Shown piece by piece: positions 35,942-45,385 of a DNA stretch of 64,000 nt. The position numbers and the translations under genes were made by a program. Origin of the DNA: G965279335 sp965279285 (GTDB lineage: Bacteria > Pseudomonadota > Gammaproteobacteria > DSM-16500); the NCBI GenBank assembly GCA_965279285.1, contig OZ257148.1, forward strand, positions 1,364,001 to 1,428,000, written 5' to 3'. Numbering within the stretch: position 1 is the first letter of the stretch; every line of letters starts with the position of its first letter. Under the pieces are notes generated by a model. It did no database searches, was not told the DNA's origin, and saw nothing but the letters and a program-made list of their open reading frames with translations.

Positions 35942-37831
35942 ATGTATTACAAATTAAAACTCTGTCACAACTTAACTTGGCTAGCAGCCCTAGCATGCTT
36001 TTTCACTGGTTTCTATATCGCCATCGAACACACAGCCCACTTTTTTTCAGTTAACAATTACTTATTTTCACCTTTCGCTGATGACATTTTAGACAATGCA
36101 AGCTGGACTTATCCTGTAGTATTAGGAAAACGTGAATTTATACGCTTATTTGACCCATTTGGTGATCATCGCGTGGTGATTGCGCACTTAATGGAGATAT
36201 TCGATTTTGTTTATACTAATGGTTTACAAGTTGCCCAGCCATATCGACTATCTATAATATTATGGCTGAATTTCTTTCTTTTTAGCATCTTTGTACTATT
36301 ACCAAAAAAAGAATTAAATCCACCCGCCAAGCTTACTTTAATGGGCGCCTATATTTTATTATTATTCCCAGGAATCAGTATTAATAACTATGTCAGTACA
36401 ATGCAAATCACATGGCCATTAATTCTATTATTTTCATTGCTCGCTTTTATTTGCGCAGAAAAGTATTGCCAACAGTCATTAAAGAAGCAGTCCAGTAAGT
36501 TATCATTATTTTATCTATTTTTTACCGCTATTTTTGTTAATTTGACACTTTATACATTTAATATTGGAATCATTTTATGGCCTATCATTTTGTTATTGCT
36601 GTTAAAACGTCGCTGTTTAAGTAAAAATTATATTATTCTTTTTAGTTTAATTATTTTTACGTACTATTATTATTGGACTTGTAGTTTATTGCCTGGAGCC
36701 TTGACTGCCCATGGTGGAGCGCATAGTAGTTTTTATGCGGTTTTTCCGCGATTATTGCAAGGATTTTTGTTTTTTTCACGTCTGGTAAGTGTTCCATTAA
36801 TAAATAATGCAATTGATGCTTCATCAATTTATACCCTAGTCATTGGAGTAATTAGCGCAGTTTTGGCACTGTATTTATTATTTTATTATTTATTTAAAAA
36901 AACCTGGTTAGGCTCTGATTCTATATTTTTTGCTTATTTTTTATTTAATCTGACAACGGTAATTATTATATCTCTGACTCGTAATGTCTTAATTAATCGC
37001 CCTGAAGTTGGTGCTCTAGTTGAGTGGCGTTTTTTAACGTGTAGTTTGATGTTTTTATTTTGTTTATTGGCGGGCGTTTTTTTTATTTTAAATAGCCAGT
37101 GTCAACGAAAAAAAATAATCAATGCCGGGTTATCTGTTTTTTCTATGCTGTGGTTATTATTTTTTTTCCTACCTAAAGAAAGTATTCTTTCAAATGATAC
37201 TTATGATTTAGGTTTTTTCAATCAAGTTTATATTTCTGAAGCCACAGGTATTCCTATTGATAATGCTTTTTTGCAAGCATCAGGAATTTATATGAGTAGT
37301 GGAGTGCTGGCTCATCATTTAGGTGTTATTGATGTGCAAAAAGCCTATAAAAAAGGGCCTTTTTCATTTTGGCCGTCACAATATATAAATCAAGATATTG
37401 CCAAGCTTAATTTAGCATTGGTTAATGCCAATCATGCAGTTATTTCACCTATATTGGATTATCGAATTAAACATAATCCAGGGGTACTAATTAATGTACT
37501 TATGGATAGTGCAAATACTCAGCTCAATACGAATTGGTCTGTTTTGTTTACTAATGCTCAAGGTAAAATCATTGGTTTTGCGATTGCAGCGCCTTATCCG
37601 CACAGTTTGTGGTCTTTATTGTGGCTTAATTCTACTACTCCTTTGCTATGGAGAGGAGCAATTAATTCAGACTTATTAGCTAAAGATAAAAAAATAACTG
37701 TTTGGGCGGTTGATAAAATGCGGCAGCATTATGCAAAATTAGGTGTACTAGCCCTTTCAAGTGAGCCAATCATAGTGAAAGCGCAGCCAGACTGGCGTTG
37801 GCAGAAAACAACTCATTTTGGTTTGTATTAA
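35942..37831 (+). CDS. Polytopic membrane protein, third member
   Basis: 629 aa, about ten hydrophobic segments over residues 20-440, then a soluble tail. Residues about 35-65 (FADDILDNASW, LFDPFGDHR) carry acidic and basic residues in the first outer loop, as in GT-C enzymes. It is not obviously paralogous to the two preceding genes in sequence. The start is at 35942; earlier in-frame Mets lie in the palindromic repeat. Function unknown; envelope glycan synthesis or transport is inferred from context. Confidence 0.6.
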   Translation: MYYKLKLCHNLTWLAALACFFTGFYIAIEHTAHFFSVNNYLFSPFADDILDNASWTYPVVLGKREFIRLFDPFGDHRVVIAHLMEIFDFVYTNGLQVAQPYRLSIILWLNFFLFSIFVLLPKKELNPPAKLTLMGAYILLLFPGISINNYVSTMQITWPLILLFSLLAFICAEKYCQQSLKKQSSKLSLFYLFFTAIFVNLTLYTFNIGIILWPIILLLLLKRRCLSKNYIILFSLIIFTYYYYWTCSLLPGALTAHGGAHSSFYAVFPRLLQGFLFFSRLVSVPLINNAIDASSIYTLVIGVISAVLALYLLFYYLFKKTWLGSDSIFFAYFLFNLTTVIIISLTRNVLINRPEVGALVEWRFLTCSLMFLFCLLAGVFFILNSQCQRKKIINAGLSVFSMLWLLFFFLPKESILSNDTYDLGFFNQVYISEATGIPIDNAFLQASGIYMSSGVLAHHLGVIDVQKAYKKGPFSFWPSQYINQDIAKLNLALVNANHAVISPILDYRIKHNPGVLINVLMDSANTQLNTNWSVLFTNAQGKIIGFAIAAPYPHSLWSLLWLNSTTPLLWRGAINSDLLAKDKKITVWAVDKMRQHYAKLGVLALSSEPIIVKAQPDWRWQKTTHFGLY

Positions 37832-38362
37832 GATTACTAAAATGGTAGATATGATTAACTTTTACTATTAGAAAATTATGATTAAATCATCCGGTAAATA
37901 ATTCATTTTAACTGCACTTTGGATATTGGGTATATTGTTACATCGATAAAAAAGTTTTTATTTCAAGGCTTTTTAAATACCTTAGGAGATGCATTGGCAG
38001 CGGCTATCACATTGATAGTAAGAAACTATACAAATGTGGCTTTTAGATATACTCCCAGAAATACCCCCGCCTACTTATTTTCGGACAATTTTTGCACTCT
38101 TTATTTATGAAGCTTATAATGTAATTGTAGGGCATTCACTATTTTAAGGCTCGAGCAGATGCTATGACAATTGGAGCTATGCTCTGAGCTGGCTGGCTTA
38201 ATAAACCCGCCTAACAGCACAGGAGGGCAAATGGGTGCAAATACATCCTACCTTGTATTGTCTACGTGTAAGAAAGACTAATACTAGTACCGATGTTGTA
38301 AGCAGCCGTCTTGCTTTAATACAAACAAGCAGTGTGCAAGTGGAAAACATAAGGTGGGCTTG
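37832..38362. other. Gene-free stretch with a possible intron-like segment
   Basis: No convincing gene. The part at 38149-38350 contains GGCTCGAGCAGATGCTATG and GTGTAAGAAAGACTAATA, which resemble GGCTCGAGCAGGAGCTATG (51764) and ATGTAAGACTAATA (51802) beside the group II intron remnant. It may be a fragment of the same or a related structured element. The rest (37832-38148) shows nothing notable. Confidence 0.3.
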
Positions 38363-38968
38363 ATGAAATATCTAATTACCACATTTAAAAGTTTGAATGT
38401 GTGCTTAAAAGAGCTTAAGCCTTTTATACTTGATGGGCAGCATCTTGAAACTGGAAAACCATTTAAACGATTTGGTGGGCTTCGCTCGCGCGAAATATTA
38501 GCTAATTGGTTGTTATGTGTTGTTGCGAGCTTTGAACAAAAAGATGAGGCATTTAAGATTTGCACTGATCCACAGGGCGGTGATGGTATCATTTATAACG
38601 CAACAAAAAAACAGGCTTGGCCAACTGAACATATTTTGCTATCACGGAGAAATAACGAACCAGAGCATCTACAGTCATTAATATTAAAGCAAATTGAAAA
38701 GAAGCAAAATAAGGGTGGTGCTGCTTATGCTTCTGGAAAGACATTAATAGTTTTTTTAAATAAGCAAGGCGATGAATGGGATCCCAACAAAGTAGCAAAA
38801 AGCTTGCCTCATGTAGATTTTGAGAGCATATGGGTAGCCGGACTCCAGAATGTAATTAATGGTGAATATAATTATAACGTCACCAGGCTCGATGCCAATG
38901 GTTGCCAAATCTGGAGGATTAATATTAATAAAGATTTTGATAATTTGGAAGTTAAGCGTATTCAATGA
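38363..38968 (+). CDS. Unknown protein, possible nuclease-fold, paired with HEPN gene
   Basis: 201 aa, soluble. Unrecognised. The segment CTDPQGGDGIIYN...WPTEHILL (Asp69, Asp74, Glu89) is arranged like the D...(D/E)..K-like core of restriction-endonuclease folds, though the expected final Lys is not obvious. Basic patches (KKQNKGGAAYASGKTLIVFLN) follow. The ATG at 38363 has AAGGTG upstream. Its stop is 10 bp from the next start, so the two genes form an operon. A nuclease or toxin partner is possible but unproven. Confidence 0.5.
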   Translation: MKYLITTFKSLNVCLKELKPFILDGQHLETGKPFKRFGGLRSREILANWLLCVVASFEQKDEAFKICTDPQGGDGIIYNATKKQAWPTEHILLSRRNNEPEHLQSLILKQIEKKQNKGGAAYASGKTLIVFLNKQGDEWDPNKVAKSLPHVDFESIWVAGLQNVINGEYNYNVTRLDANGCQIWRININKDFDNLEVKRIQ

Positions 38969-38978
38969 GAGAAATATT

Positions 38979-39875
38979 ATGAAAAAATTTCGATTAATGA
39001 ATGTTTATCTTTTGTTGGATGACCAGCATGATCATATAGTTGTGGATTGTTATAAAATTTTTCAGACAAGTTGCCATTATTTTCAGGGAAAACACGTTAT
39101 TAAGCATGCACAAAATGCATATGTTCAATTTAATGGTATGCAAGAAGACTCGATAATTTTTAGAGGCGGAGTTATTGGATATAAAAATAATCCTTTAAAA
39201 AGAAAATTAATTGATGATATTTTGCTAGTCGGTTCACTTTTTACAGGTTCAAATTGGTGTTTATTCTCAAGAAGAAAATTAAAAAATTTCCCTCTTATTG
39301 CTCATCCTTATCTTGAGAATATTGAGGTAAATGGCAAAGATAAAATTGAAGAGGATTTTAAAAAAGCATTAAATAAAATCAAGGATAGTAATTGGCAGAA
39401 TCAATATGAAAATGGGTTTCATTTGCGTATGTTATTAAATCATTCCAATATAACAAATACAGAAAGTCGATTTATATCAAATGTCGTAATTTGGGAGTGG
39501 CTGTATCCGCATTTAAAAAATCCAGATGGTGCGACGCCAAAGGATGAAAGTAATAATTTGACAGTAATTATTAATTTCATTATCAATTATTTTTGGCCAA
39601 GCAGGAAATTCAGTTGTAAAAATATTTTTGTTGCGCTTAGAAATCAATTGGCGCACTCGGGTAAGTTACCTATTAATCGCATTAAAGATTATGTTGATCC
39701 GTGGATGACGCAGCTAAATTGGAAATCAGAAAATGGTAAGAATGGGATACAATCTTACCTTGCTTTTTTTGATAAACTTACACAAGTTGTTGTTTTAAAA
39801 ACTCTAGGGATTGATGCAGAAAACATCTGTCAAAATAATTTGGAAACTTTTTTAGATTATGGAAATTTAGGGTAA
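38979..39875 (+). CDS. HEPN-domain protein
   Basis: 298 aa. The C-terminal half holds the HEPN RNase signature R221-N-Q-L-A-H226 (RX4H) on a predicted helix, flanked by helical blocks, as in ApeA-like and abortive-infection HEPN proteins. The N-terminal half (about 1-110) looks beta-rich and is unassigned. HEPN domains with the RX4-6H motif are often metal-independent RNases used in toxin and phage-defence systems. In an operon with the gene 10 bp upstream. The start is at 38979, not at the in-frame GTG at 38859, which overlaps the previous gene. Confidence 0.6.
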   Translation: MKKFRLMNVYLLLDDQHDHIVVDCYKIFQTSCHYFQGKHVIKHAQNAYVQFNGMQEDSIIFRGGVIGYKNNPLKRKLIDDILLVGSLFTGSNWCLFSRRKLKNFPLIAHPYLENIEVNGKDKIEEDFKKALNKIKDSNWQNQYENGFHLRMLLNHSNITNTESRFISNVVIWEWLYPHLKNPDGATPKDESNNLTVIINFIINYFWPSRKFSCKNIFVALRNQLAHSGKLPINRIKDYVDPWMTQLNWKSENGKNGIQSYLAFFDKLTQVVVLKTLGIDAENICQNNLETFLDYGNLG

Positions 39876-39913
39876 ATGATGTGATCTGATTCTTAATCGA
39901 ACTTCGGTAGAAT

Positions 39914-39985
39914 CACTGATCGGTTTCAATTGGAACGGACGATCGGTTTAAGCTGGAATGAGTGATCGCTTTCAGTGGAATGCGC
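39914..39985. repeat. Three ~18-bp direct repeats, IS21-like end
   Basis: GATCGGTTTCAATTGGAA (39918), GATCGGTTTAAGCTGGAA (39941) and GATCGCTTTCAGTGGAA (39964) recur every 23 bp. IS21-family elements carry such multiple short terminal repeats. No istA or istB gene is in the window, so this would be a stranded end. Confidence 0.5.
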
Positions 39986-40252
39986 ATATGATTTCTTCTT
40001 ATTTGCTAAATAGCTTGAGTTGTTATTTCGTCAGAAAAAGATACATCGTAACGTAGAGTGCAATCATGATGCAGCTTCATGAAAGGGATCATTAACTTAG
40101 CACACTTCCTCTCTCATAGATTTAGCGTTGTATGCGGAATAAGGATAAATAGATTTTCGCTAGGTGAATTAATTAAAATACAGTTAATTTTTCTTAATGT
40201 ACAACTTCATCCTCAAGTAAATAAAAACTCAAGGATGAGATGTCGATAAAAA

Positions 40253-41053
40253 TTACTGTCCGTTCGACGGAGTAGATGCAGGAGGTTGAGCATTTGCCAT
40301 TGCAGCGTGAGAAACGGGCTTTGTGACTGGAGCTGGAGTAAACATAGCAGGGGAAGTTTTACCTGCTGATGCAGTTAAAACTTTTTTATCATCGCTTGGG
40401 GCTGTTTTTTTATTTCCGTTATCTTCCTTATTATTTGCGCTTCTGTTAGCAAAAATTTGCTTAATCGCCGCTAAAAAACTGGCAAATTTTACAGAGCTTT
40501 GTTTAGCATTGCTTTCTGTTGTAAGATGATCTGTTTTTGCTGTTTTTACAAAGTTTCTTAAGGTTTGTAAGATTACCGGTAATTTCGGACACATTTCCAG
40601 AATTTCAGAAGATTTCGTTGGAGGCATACATTTATTGAATTCTAGATATGCTTCAGTACAATTTTCTTCACATAACAAAAGCGCTGCATAGGCTTTTTCA
40701 TAGCTTTGTAATATAACAGGCAACTTTTGATGAATTAACACAGCATCTTTAACCGCTTTTTCTTTATCTTTTTGACTAACAGATTCATCCATAACGCATG
40801 GTTGAGCACGAGCTAATTTAGCATGATAAGAGCCAATATCTTCTATCGCTCTATTATAAGCTGCAGCTTCATTTTTTGTAAAATTACCCAAAAAATCATA
40901 AAGCTTCGTTATTTGTTTTAAAATTTTATCATCACTTGTGAAGTCTTCCGCTTTGAACGATGGCTTTGGCATAACTTTATTTTCAGAAGCAGCTTGCTTT
41001 AAATCCGGGTCTACACTTAATTTCTTGATAATACTTACATTTGTAGCAGGCAT
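40253..41053 (-). CDS. Low-complexity alpha-helical protein, unknown, effector-like
   Basis: 266 aa. Mostly helical. Residues about 95-185 contain repeated KLPVIL(Q) segments (HQKLPVILQSYEKAY; CPKLPVILQTLRNF), suggesting an internal repeat. The tail (about 215-266) is Lys-, Ala- and Pro-rich and disordered. The start at 41053 is decided by AAGGAG just upstream; an ATG six codons earlier lies before that site. No signal peptide or membrane segment. It sits divergently from the coiled-coil gene at 41228. Unrecognised; a secreted effector is conceivable. Confidence 0.55.
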   Translation of the reverse strand: MPATNVSIIKKLSVDPDLKQAASENKVMPKPSFKAEDFTSDDKILKQITKLYDFLGNFTKNEAAAYNRAIEDIGSYHAKLARAQPCVMDESVSQKDKEKAVKDAVLIHQKLPVILQSYEKAYAALLLCEENCTEAYLEFNKCMPPTKSSEILEMCPKLPVILQTLRNFVKTAKTDHLTTESNAKQSSVKFASFLAAIKQIFANRSANNKEDNGNKKTAPSDDKKVLTASAGKTSPAMFTPAPVTKPVSHAAMANAQPPASTPSNGQ

Positions 41054-41227
41054 CTTACTCTCCTTAGTCATTTAATGAGATGTACCCGATTTTATCACAA
41101 ATAGTCAAAATATTGCCACTTAAATTTTTTGTTTTTTTTAACTGGCTAGACTATGAACAGCGGTATAATAAAAAGGTACCAGCACAAAAGATTATTATTA
41201 AAAAAGCTAGTATTGCGAGGAGTTAAA

Positions 41228-42691
41228 ATGAACTCATATCCACATAATACAAGCAGTCAAAATACGCCTAAAAATGATCATGAGAATATTTTACTTAATG
41301 AAAGCACACCAGGTACAGTTGCTTTTAAAGCAAAACAAAATATCTTAAATGAGAATTTATATATACAACAAAAAAATTATTTAGTCGAGCGCCAAAGCTT
41401 TTATCAATATTTTTACAAAAAAATGCAAGAATATATTGAGTTAGCTAAAGCTTTAAAAAGTTTACATGAAAATGAGATAGCCGATTTTCAAAAACGCTAT
41501 AATGAAGACTTACTTAATAGCGCTAGTGCTGCAAAAAGACAACAAATGCTACTTGAAAAAGAACGACTAGAAAATTTGCTTAAAACTCTTCAAGATCTTG
41601 AGAGAAAAATTCAGCTACTCAGCGAAATGCTTAAAGATGTTAAACAACAAATAGCACTCATTGATACCAAGCAAAATGAAATATATTATGCACTTTGTAT
41701 GTATAAAAGAAATCTGATTGAAAGCCTCGGATTATCTCAGCCGTTTAAACAAAATTTCTTAAATTATCTTGATAATGAGATTATTTCAAAACTAGCTAAT
41801 GGAGAACTCAAGGCAGACGATGCGAATGAATTTATAGATAAAGTAAATGTGATTATCAATAATTACATACAATCACTTGATCCTAACAAATTTGATATGG
41901 ATAAAGCTATAAGAACCAGTAATGAAAAATTTATTTTTACTGAAAAAGAACGAAAATCTTCTGGCTTTGTAGCATCAAACATTGAACTTTCAACAACTAT
42001 GAAAAAAGATAAGGGTAAATTTTTGCAAACGGAAGAAATACTTCTACAAGAGCTTATCAGTGCTACAAGTCAAGCTAATTATCTAAAAAATTTAAAGGGT
42101 GTTGATTTATCTATACATAACCACCAAGAAGCCTCACAACTTTTTGAGGTAACAAATGCAAATATTGCTTCCAATATTGCTAATATAGGAAAAACATTAT
42201 CAAATAATATACATTTCCCAGAAGACTCATCCGCCAGCATAACTAAGCCTCCTGAAAAAAAAGGAAAAAGTATCGATCAAAAAGTAGCTGCTTCTGACAA
42301 CAAAAGCCCTGAAAATAACAATACAGAACCACCTATAAAACCAAGCAGCGAGCCTGCTTCAACTACAACTTCAATCACCGAACAATTATTATCTGCTAAT
42401 CTTCCTCCTTCGGAGCCTGCTACATCTCCCAGTATTGACAATATTAGCGATAACAAAAACTCAGAGATCGACTTAAACAGCTTAGCTAAGGGTTTTGCAG
42501 ATTTTGATAATAATTTTTTCTCAGATTTAAATTTAATAGATATACAGAGCGAGCCAGAACAAAATCAATTACCCGACAATGCTCAAGCACCTCATCCTGC
42601 TAACCAATCCCCACCGGAATTAGACAACAAAAAAGACGAACCAGACAATTCTAATGAAGATGAAAAAAGAGGACCCAGACCTTCTTTTTAA
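41228..42691 (+). CDS. Coiled-coil protein with disordered acidic/Pro-rich tail
   Basis: 487 aa. A long heptad-rich coiled coil at about 60-165 (LENLLKTLQDLERKIQLLSEM) is followed by a helical region (170-320). The final 150 residues are Ser-, Pro-, Asn- and Glu-rich. GAGGAG immediately precedes the ATG at 41228, excluding an earlier in-frame ATG at 41153. No domain I recognise. It is followed after 36 bp by a second small coiled-coil gene, also with its own strong ribosome binding site, suggesting a co-regulated pair. Confidence 0.6.
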   Translation: MNSYPHNTSSQNTPKNDHENILLNESTPGTVAFKAKQNILNENLYIQQKNYLVERQSFYQYFYKKMQEYIELAKALKSLHENEIADFQKRYNEDLLNSASAAKRQQMLLEKERLENLLKTLQDLERKIQLLSEMLKDVKQQIALIDTKQNEIYYALCMYKRNLIESLGLSQPFKQNFLNYLDNEIISKLANGELKADDANEFIDKVNVIINNYIQSLDPNKFDMDKAIRTSNEKFIFTEKERKSSGFVASNIELSTTMKKDKGKFLQTEEILLQELISATSQANYLKNLKGVDLSIHNHQEASQLFEVTNANIASNIANIGKTLSNNIHFPEDSSASITKPPEKKGKSIDQKVAASDNKSPENNNTEPPIKPSSEPASTTTSITEQLLSANLPPSEPATSPSIDNISDNKNSEIDLNSLAKGFADFDNNFFSDLNLIDIQSEPEQNQLPDNAQAPHPANQSPPELDNKKDEPDNSNEDEKRGPRPSF

Positions 42692-42727
42692 CTTTTACAA
42701 ATAATATAAAAAAATAAGGAGTTTACT

Positions 42728-43108
42728 ATGAATAAGCACAACCCGGTCGATAAGCTTCAAAGTGAAATTGAAGATCTTGTGAAATTCGTGGAAGCGATTA
42801 ATGAATCAATGGTTTTTGCAGATAAAGACATCAAGCAAACCGTAAAAGACATCAAACAAACCATAGATGTTACTAACATTATATTAAAAACGGCTAATAA
42901 AGCAGATGAATTATTGCCAAATAAAGATGATAAAGAAGTAGAAATAGAGGTACAAGCTTTAATTAAACGGGCGTCAAGAGCAACGTTAGGTGAAAGATCA
43001 GAAAGCGACCTTATTAATAACCTAGAAAAGTTACCTAGTGATAACCTAAAAACATTAGATAATTTAGAAAAATTAATAAATTCTATTGATAAAAAAACCA
43101 GGAAATAA
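42728..43108 (+). CDS. Small coiled-coil protein, unknown
   Basis: 126 aa, hydrophilic and helical, with a tandem DIKQTVKDIKQTI repeat (about 35-48) and a strongly charged middle. AAGGAG precedes the ATG. Its closeness to the coiled-coil gene upstream suggests a partner or chaperone-like role, but nothing in the sequence proves it. Not recognised. Confidence 0.55.
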   Translation: MNKHNPVDKLQSEIEDLVKFVEAINESMVFADKDIKQTVKDIKQTIDVTNIILKTANKADELLPNKDDKEVEIEVQALIKRASRATLGERSESDLINNLEKLPSDNLKTLDNLEKLINSIDKKTRK

Positions 43109-43162
43109 TATTACGTAAGGGCACAGAAGAAAAATAAAAATTTCTTGCTTGAGGTCAAGAAT

Positions 43163-44515
43163 ATGATAAAAAATTCAACCTCCTCTCTCTCTATATATAT
43201 ATATATATATAAATCCCATAATACACAAACAATCGTTAGAAAGATTGTTTTATGGAGCATTAAAATCAGGACGATTTGATATAGTTAAACAACTTTTAGA
43301 CCATGGATTGAATATTGATAAATGCCGCAAAAAAACATATTTAACGCCGCTAAAAAATGTAACTTATGTAAAGAAAATCATTTTGAAGTGACCTATCTTT
43401 ACTTTTGTTGTAATAAGGATCGCCAAAAGTATATTGACTTAACATACTTACACGCTGCTGGAAAAGGAGACTTTAATTTAGTAAAATTTTTAGAAAAAAA
43501 GAAAACAAAGCTACGCCTTAACCACATTGAGCCACTAAAGTATTTAATTAGATCCGGAGCCATCTGTTTAATAAAAAAAATAATTAAAAAAAACGCTAAA
43601 AAAATTGATTTTGATAAGATGGTAAATGAAGCATGTTTATCTGGATAAACTGAGCTAGTAAAATATTTTTTTTCATATATGACGATAAATAAATACGATC
43701 ATTTTCTAATGGCAGCTTGTTTGAGTGGAAATTTAGAGCTGGTTAAATATCTTATTTCCTGTGGAGCTAACGTTTCTGCATATGGAGAAATGCCACTAAA
43801 AAATGCATGTTTAAGTGGAAACCAAAAGCTTGTTAAATTTTTATTAGAGAAAGGCGCAGATGTTACTATGGAAAGTCAAGAAGACGAAGAAAATTGTGCT
43901 TTTAATAATGCCTGCCGCTTAGGTAATTATGACCTCGTAAAATTTTTTGTTAAAAAAAATCTGTATTACGATTTTAAAAATCAACGTACGCTTTACATTG
44001 CTTGCATAAATAAAAACAAAGCGATGGTAGAGTTTTTATTATCTTTGGGTTTCAGTCTATTAGAAAATGCAGAAAATTGTTTAATGCATGCAGCTAAAAA
44101 TCGCGATATTAATTTAATTAATTATTTATCTATGAATGACGCTACTTTATCAAAGTATGGTAATAAAGCTTTTGCCGTGGTTTGTAGTTTTGGTAATAAC
44201 TATATGGTTGACTATTTTTTAAAGAATGGATTTGACCCATCTTCGAATAAAGGGGAGGGTCTGAAATGCGCGATTCTAAATAAGAATTTTAAGATTGCTG
44301 AAAAGCTTATGCCATTTTATAAGCTTTCTGATGATGAAAAAATTGATTTGCTTGAACGCGCATGCATGTCTAGGACATTGAAGCTCATTAAATTTTTAGA
44401 AAAACATTATGGCGACATTAAGATAACTACTATGGCTCTATCACTTGCTCGCTAGGCTCTATTGACATTATAAAGTACTTATTCTTGAAAAAGGTGCTGA
44501 TGTCAATGCCGATAG
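43163..44515 (+). pseudogene. Decayed ankyrin-repeat gene
   Basis: Ankyrin repeats such as SGRFDIVKQLLDHGLNID, SGNLELVKYLISCGANVS and SGNQKLVKFLLEKGADV run through at least two reading frames. A plausible start ATG at 43163 with GAGG upstream is out of frame with the first repeats across the (TA)n tract. A frame change lies near 43320-43390, a TAA interrupts at 43646-43648 (ACLSG*TELVKYF), the readable part ends at 44455, and a shifted LEKGADVNAD remnant appears near 44490. The fragments at 43322-43648 and 43679-44455 share a frame. An ancestral host-directed ankyrin protein is likely. Confidence 0.7.
43191..43211. repeat. CT then (TA)n microsatellite
   Basis: A CTCTCTCT run leads into about nine TA units close to the 5' end of the decayed ankyrin gene. 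Adding one TA unit, or losing two, would place the ATG at 43163 in frame with the first ankyrin repeats, so slippage at this tract could switch that frame. Confidence 0.6.
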
Positions 44516-44567
44516 GTGTCGCCAAATTTTTTGGTAATAACAACTTGGGCATCTTGGCAATTTTTAC

Positions 44568-44660
44568 TTATTGTTCTTCGATTTGTTGTTGCTGAAGAAG
44601 GATAATATTTTCTAATTTTTCTATCGAATTTGGCAGTTTTTTTTGGGGGTTAATTTTCAT
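44568..44660 (-). pseudogene. IS66 TnpC N-terminal fragment
   Basis: About 30 codons reading MKINPQKKLPNSIEKLENII then a Gln-rich end, matching the coiled-coil N-terminus of IS66 transposases, ending in TAA. The rest of the transposase is missing. It belongs with the decayed tnpA-tnpB just to the right. Confidence 0.5.
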
Positions 44661-44741
44661 GCGCCAATCGTAGCAGATCGGCACATAAAATGCGATGATT
44701 TTTTAATAAAAATGACTTATTTCATGTGGCAAAGTAGCGTC

Positions 44742-45047
44742 TCAATAGGGGTATTTGTCACTCGCTAACAGCCAACGAAAATGTTCCTTAATCATTTCAA
44801 TCTGTCCTTGCAGGTTGCGCTAGAAGATATATTTACCTTTTTCAAGACGACGATACCAAATTGAAAAGCAGTTAACTTCATAATACAGTACTTTAAGCTT
44901 GTTACCCTGTCTATTACGAAACAAAAATAGAGTGCCATCAGCCGGATTGTGATGTAATGTTTACGTGATTAAGACACATAACGTATTAATCGATTTTCTC
45001 ATATCAATTGGTTCGCTATAAAATAGTATTTTTGCGTCATCTATCAT
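44742..45047 (-). pseudogene. IS66 TnpB, decayed
   Basis: Translation gives ILFYSEPIDMRKSINTL, then GTLFLFRNRQGNKLKVLYYE and YRRLEKGKYIF, which is the IS66 TnpB (Orf2) pattern. It is broken by internal stops (after about codon 26 and after KGKYIF). The ATG overlaps the TnpA stop (TAATG). Confidence 0.75.
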
Positions 45048-45358
45048 TAACATAAAATAAGTACCCCGATGATTGTTTTTAATTTTTCTGCTGATATAGT
45101 GCTTGGGATGTGACAACAAAATCCATTAGGCAAATCAATTTTAATATTGCCTGCATTTGGAGTATCTTGATTAACTTTTATTTGTGAGAATAAACTTTTT
45201 GTCTGAGTCGGTATGCGTTGCGTTTTATAATAAGAAAATCGACATAGTACTAAGTTTTTCTGTTTGCAGGATTCAGTCTGGGATAAGCCGCTAGCTGCTT
45301 GTGCAGCTACTAACTTAAACCATTCTTCGCGTGTTTTAGGTTGATTGTCGTGATTCAT
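45047..45358 (-). CDS. IS66 TnpA-like accessory protein
   Basis: 103 aa, with the short N-terminal REEWFKLVAAQAASGLSQTESCKQ pattern of IS66 Orf1. AAGGAG precedes the ATG at 45358. The frame is intact, but TnpB and TnpC of this element are decayed, so it is not functional as a transposon. It is a different copy from the IS66 at 52.1 kb: the sequences diverge (REEWFKLVAAQAASG against NKEVWYQHFTAYKKSQ). Confidence 0.75.
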   Translation of the reverse strand: MNHDNQPKTREEWFKLVAAQAASGLSQTESCKQKNLVLCRFSYYKTQRIPTQTKSLFSQIKVNQDTPNAGNIKIDLPNGFCCHIPSTISAEKLKTIIGVLILC

Positions 45359-45385
45359 GCTGCGCTCCTTGTGGAAAGGGAGCAT

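Noticed and set aside
37919..38110. 63-codon frame in the intergenic region
   Set aside because: No motif, no ribosome binding site, no similarity that I recognise.
38363..39875. HEPN pair as an ordinary HEPN/MNT toxin-antitoxin system
   Set aside because: The upstream protein lacks the GSxxxxD nucleotidyltransferase motif expected of an MNT antitoxin.
40205..40236. CATCCT..AGGATG hairpin after the 40253 gene as a terminator
   Set aside because: Only about six clean pairs, a long loop and no T run on the minus strand.
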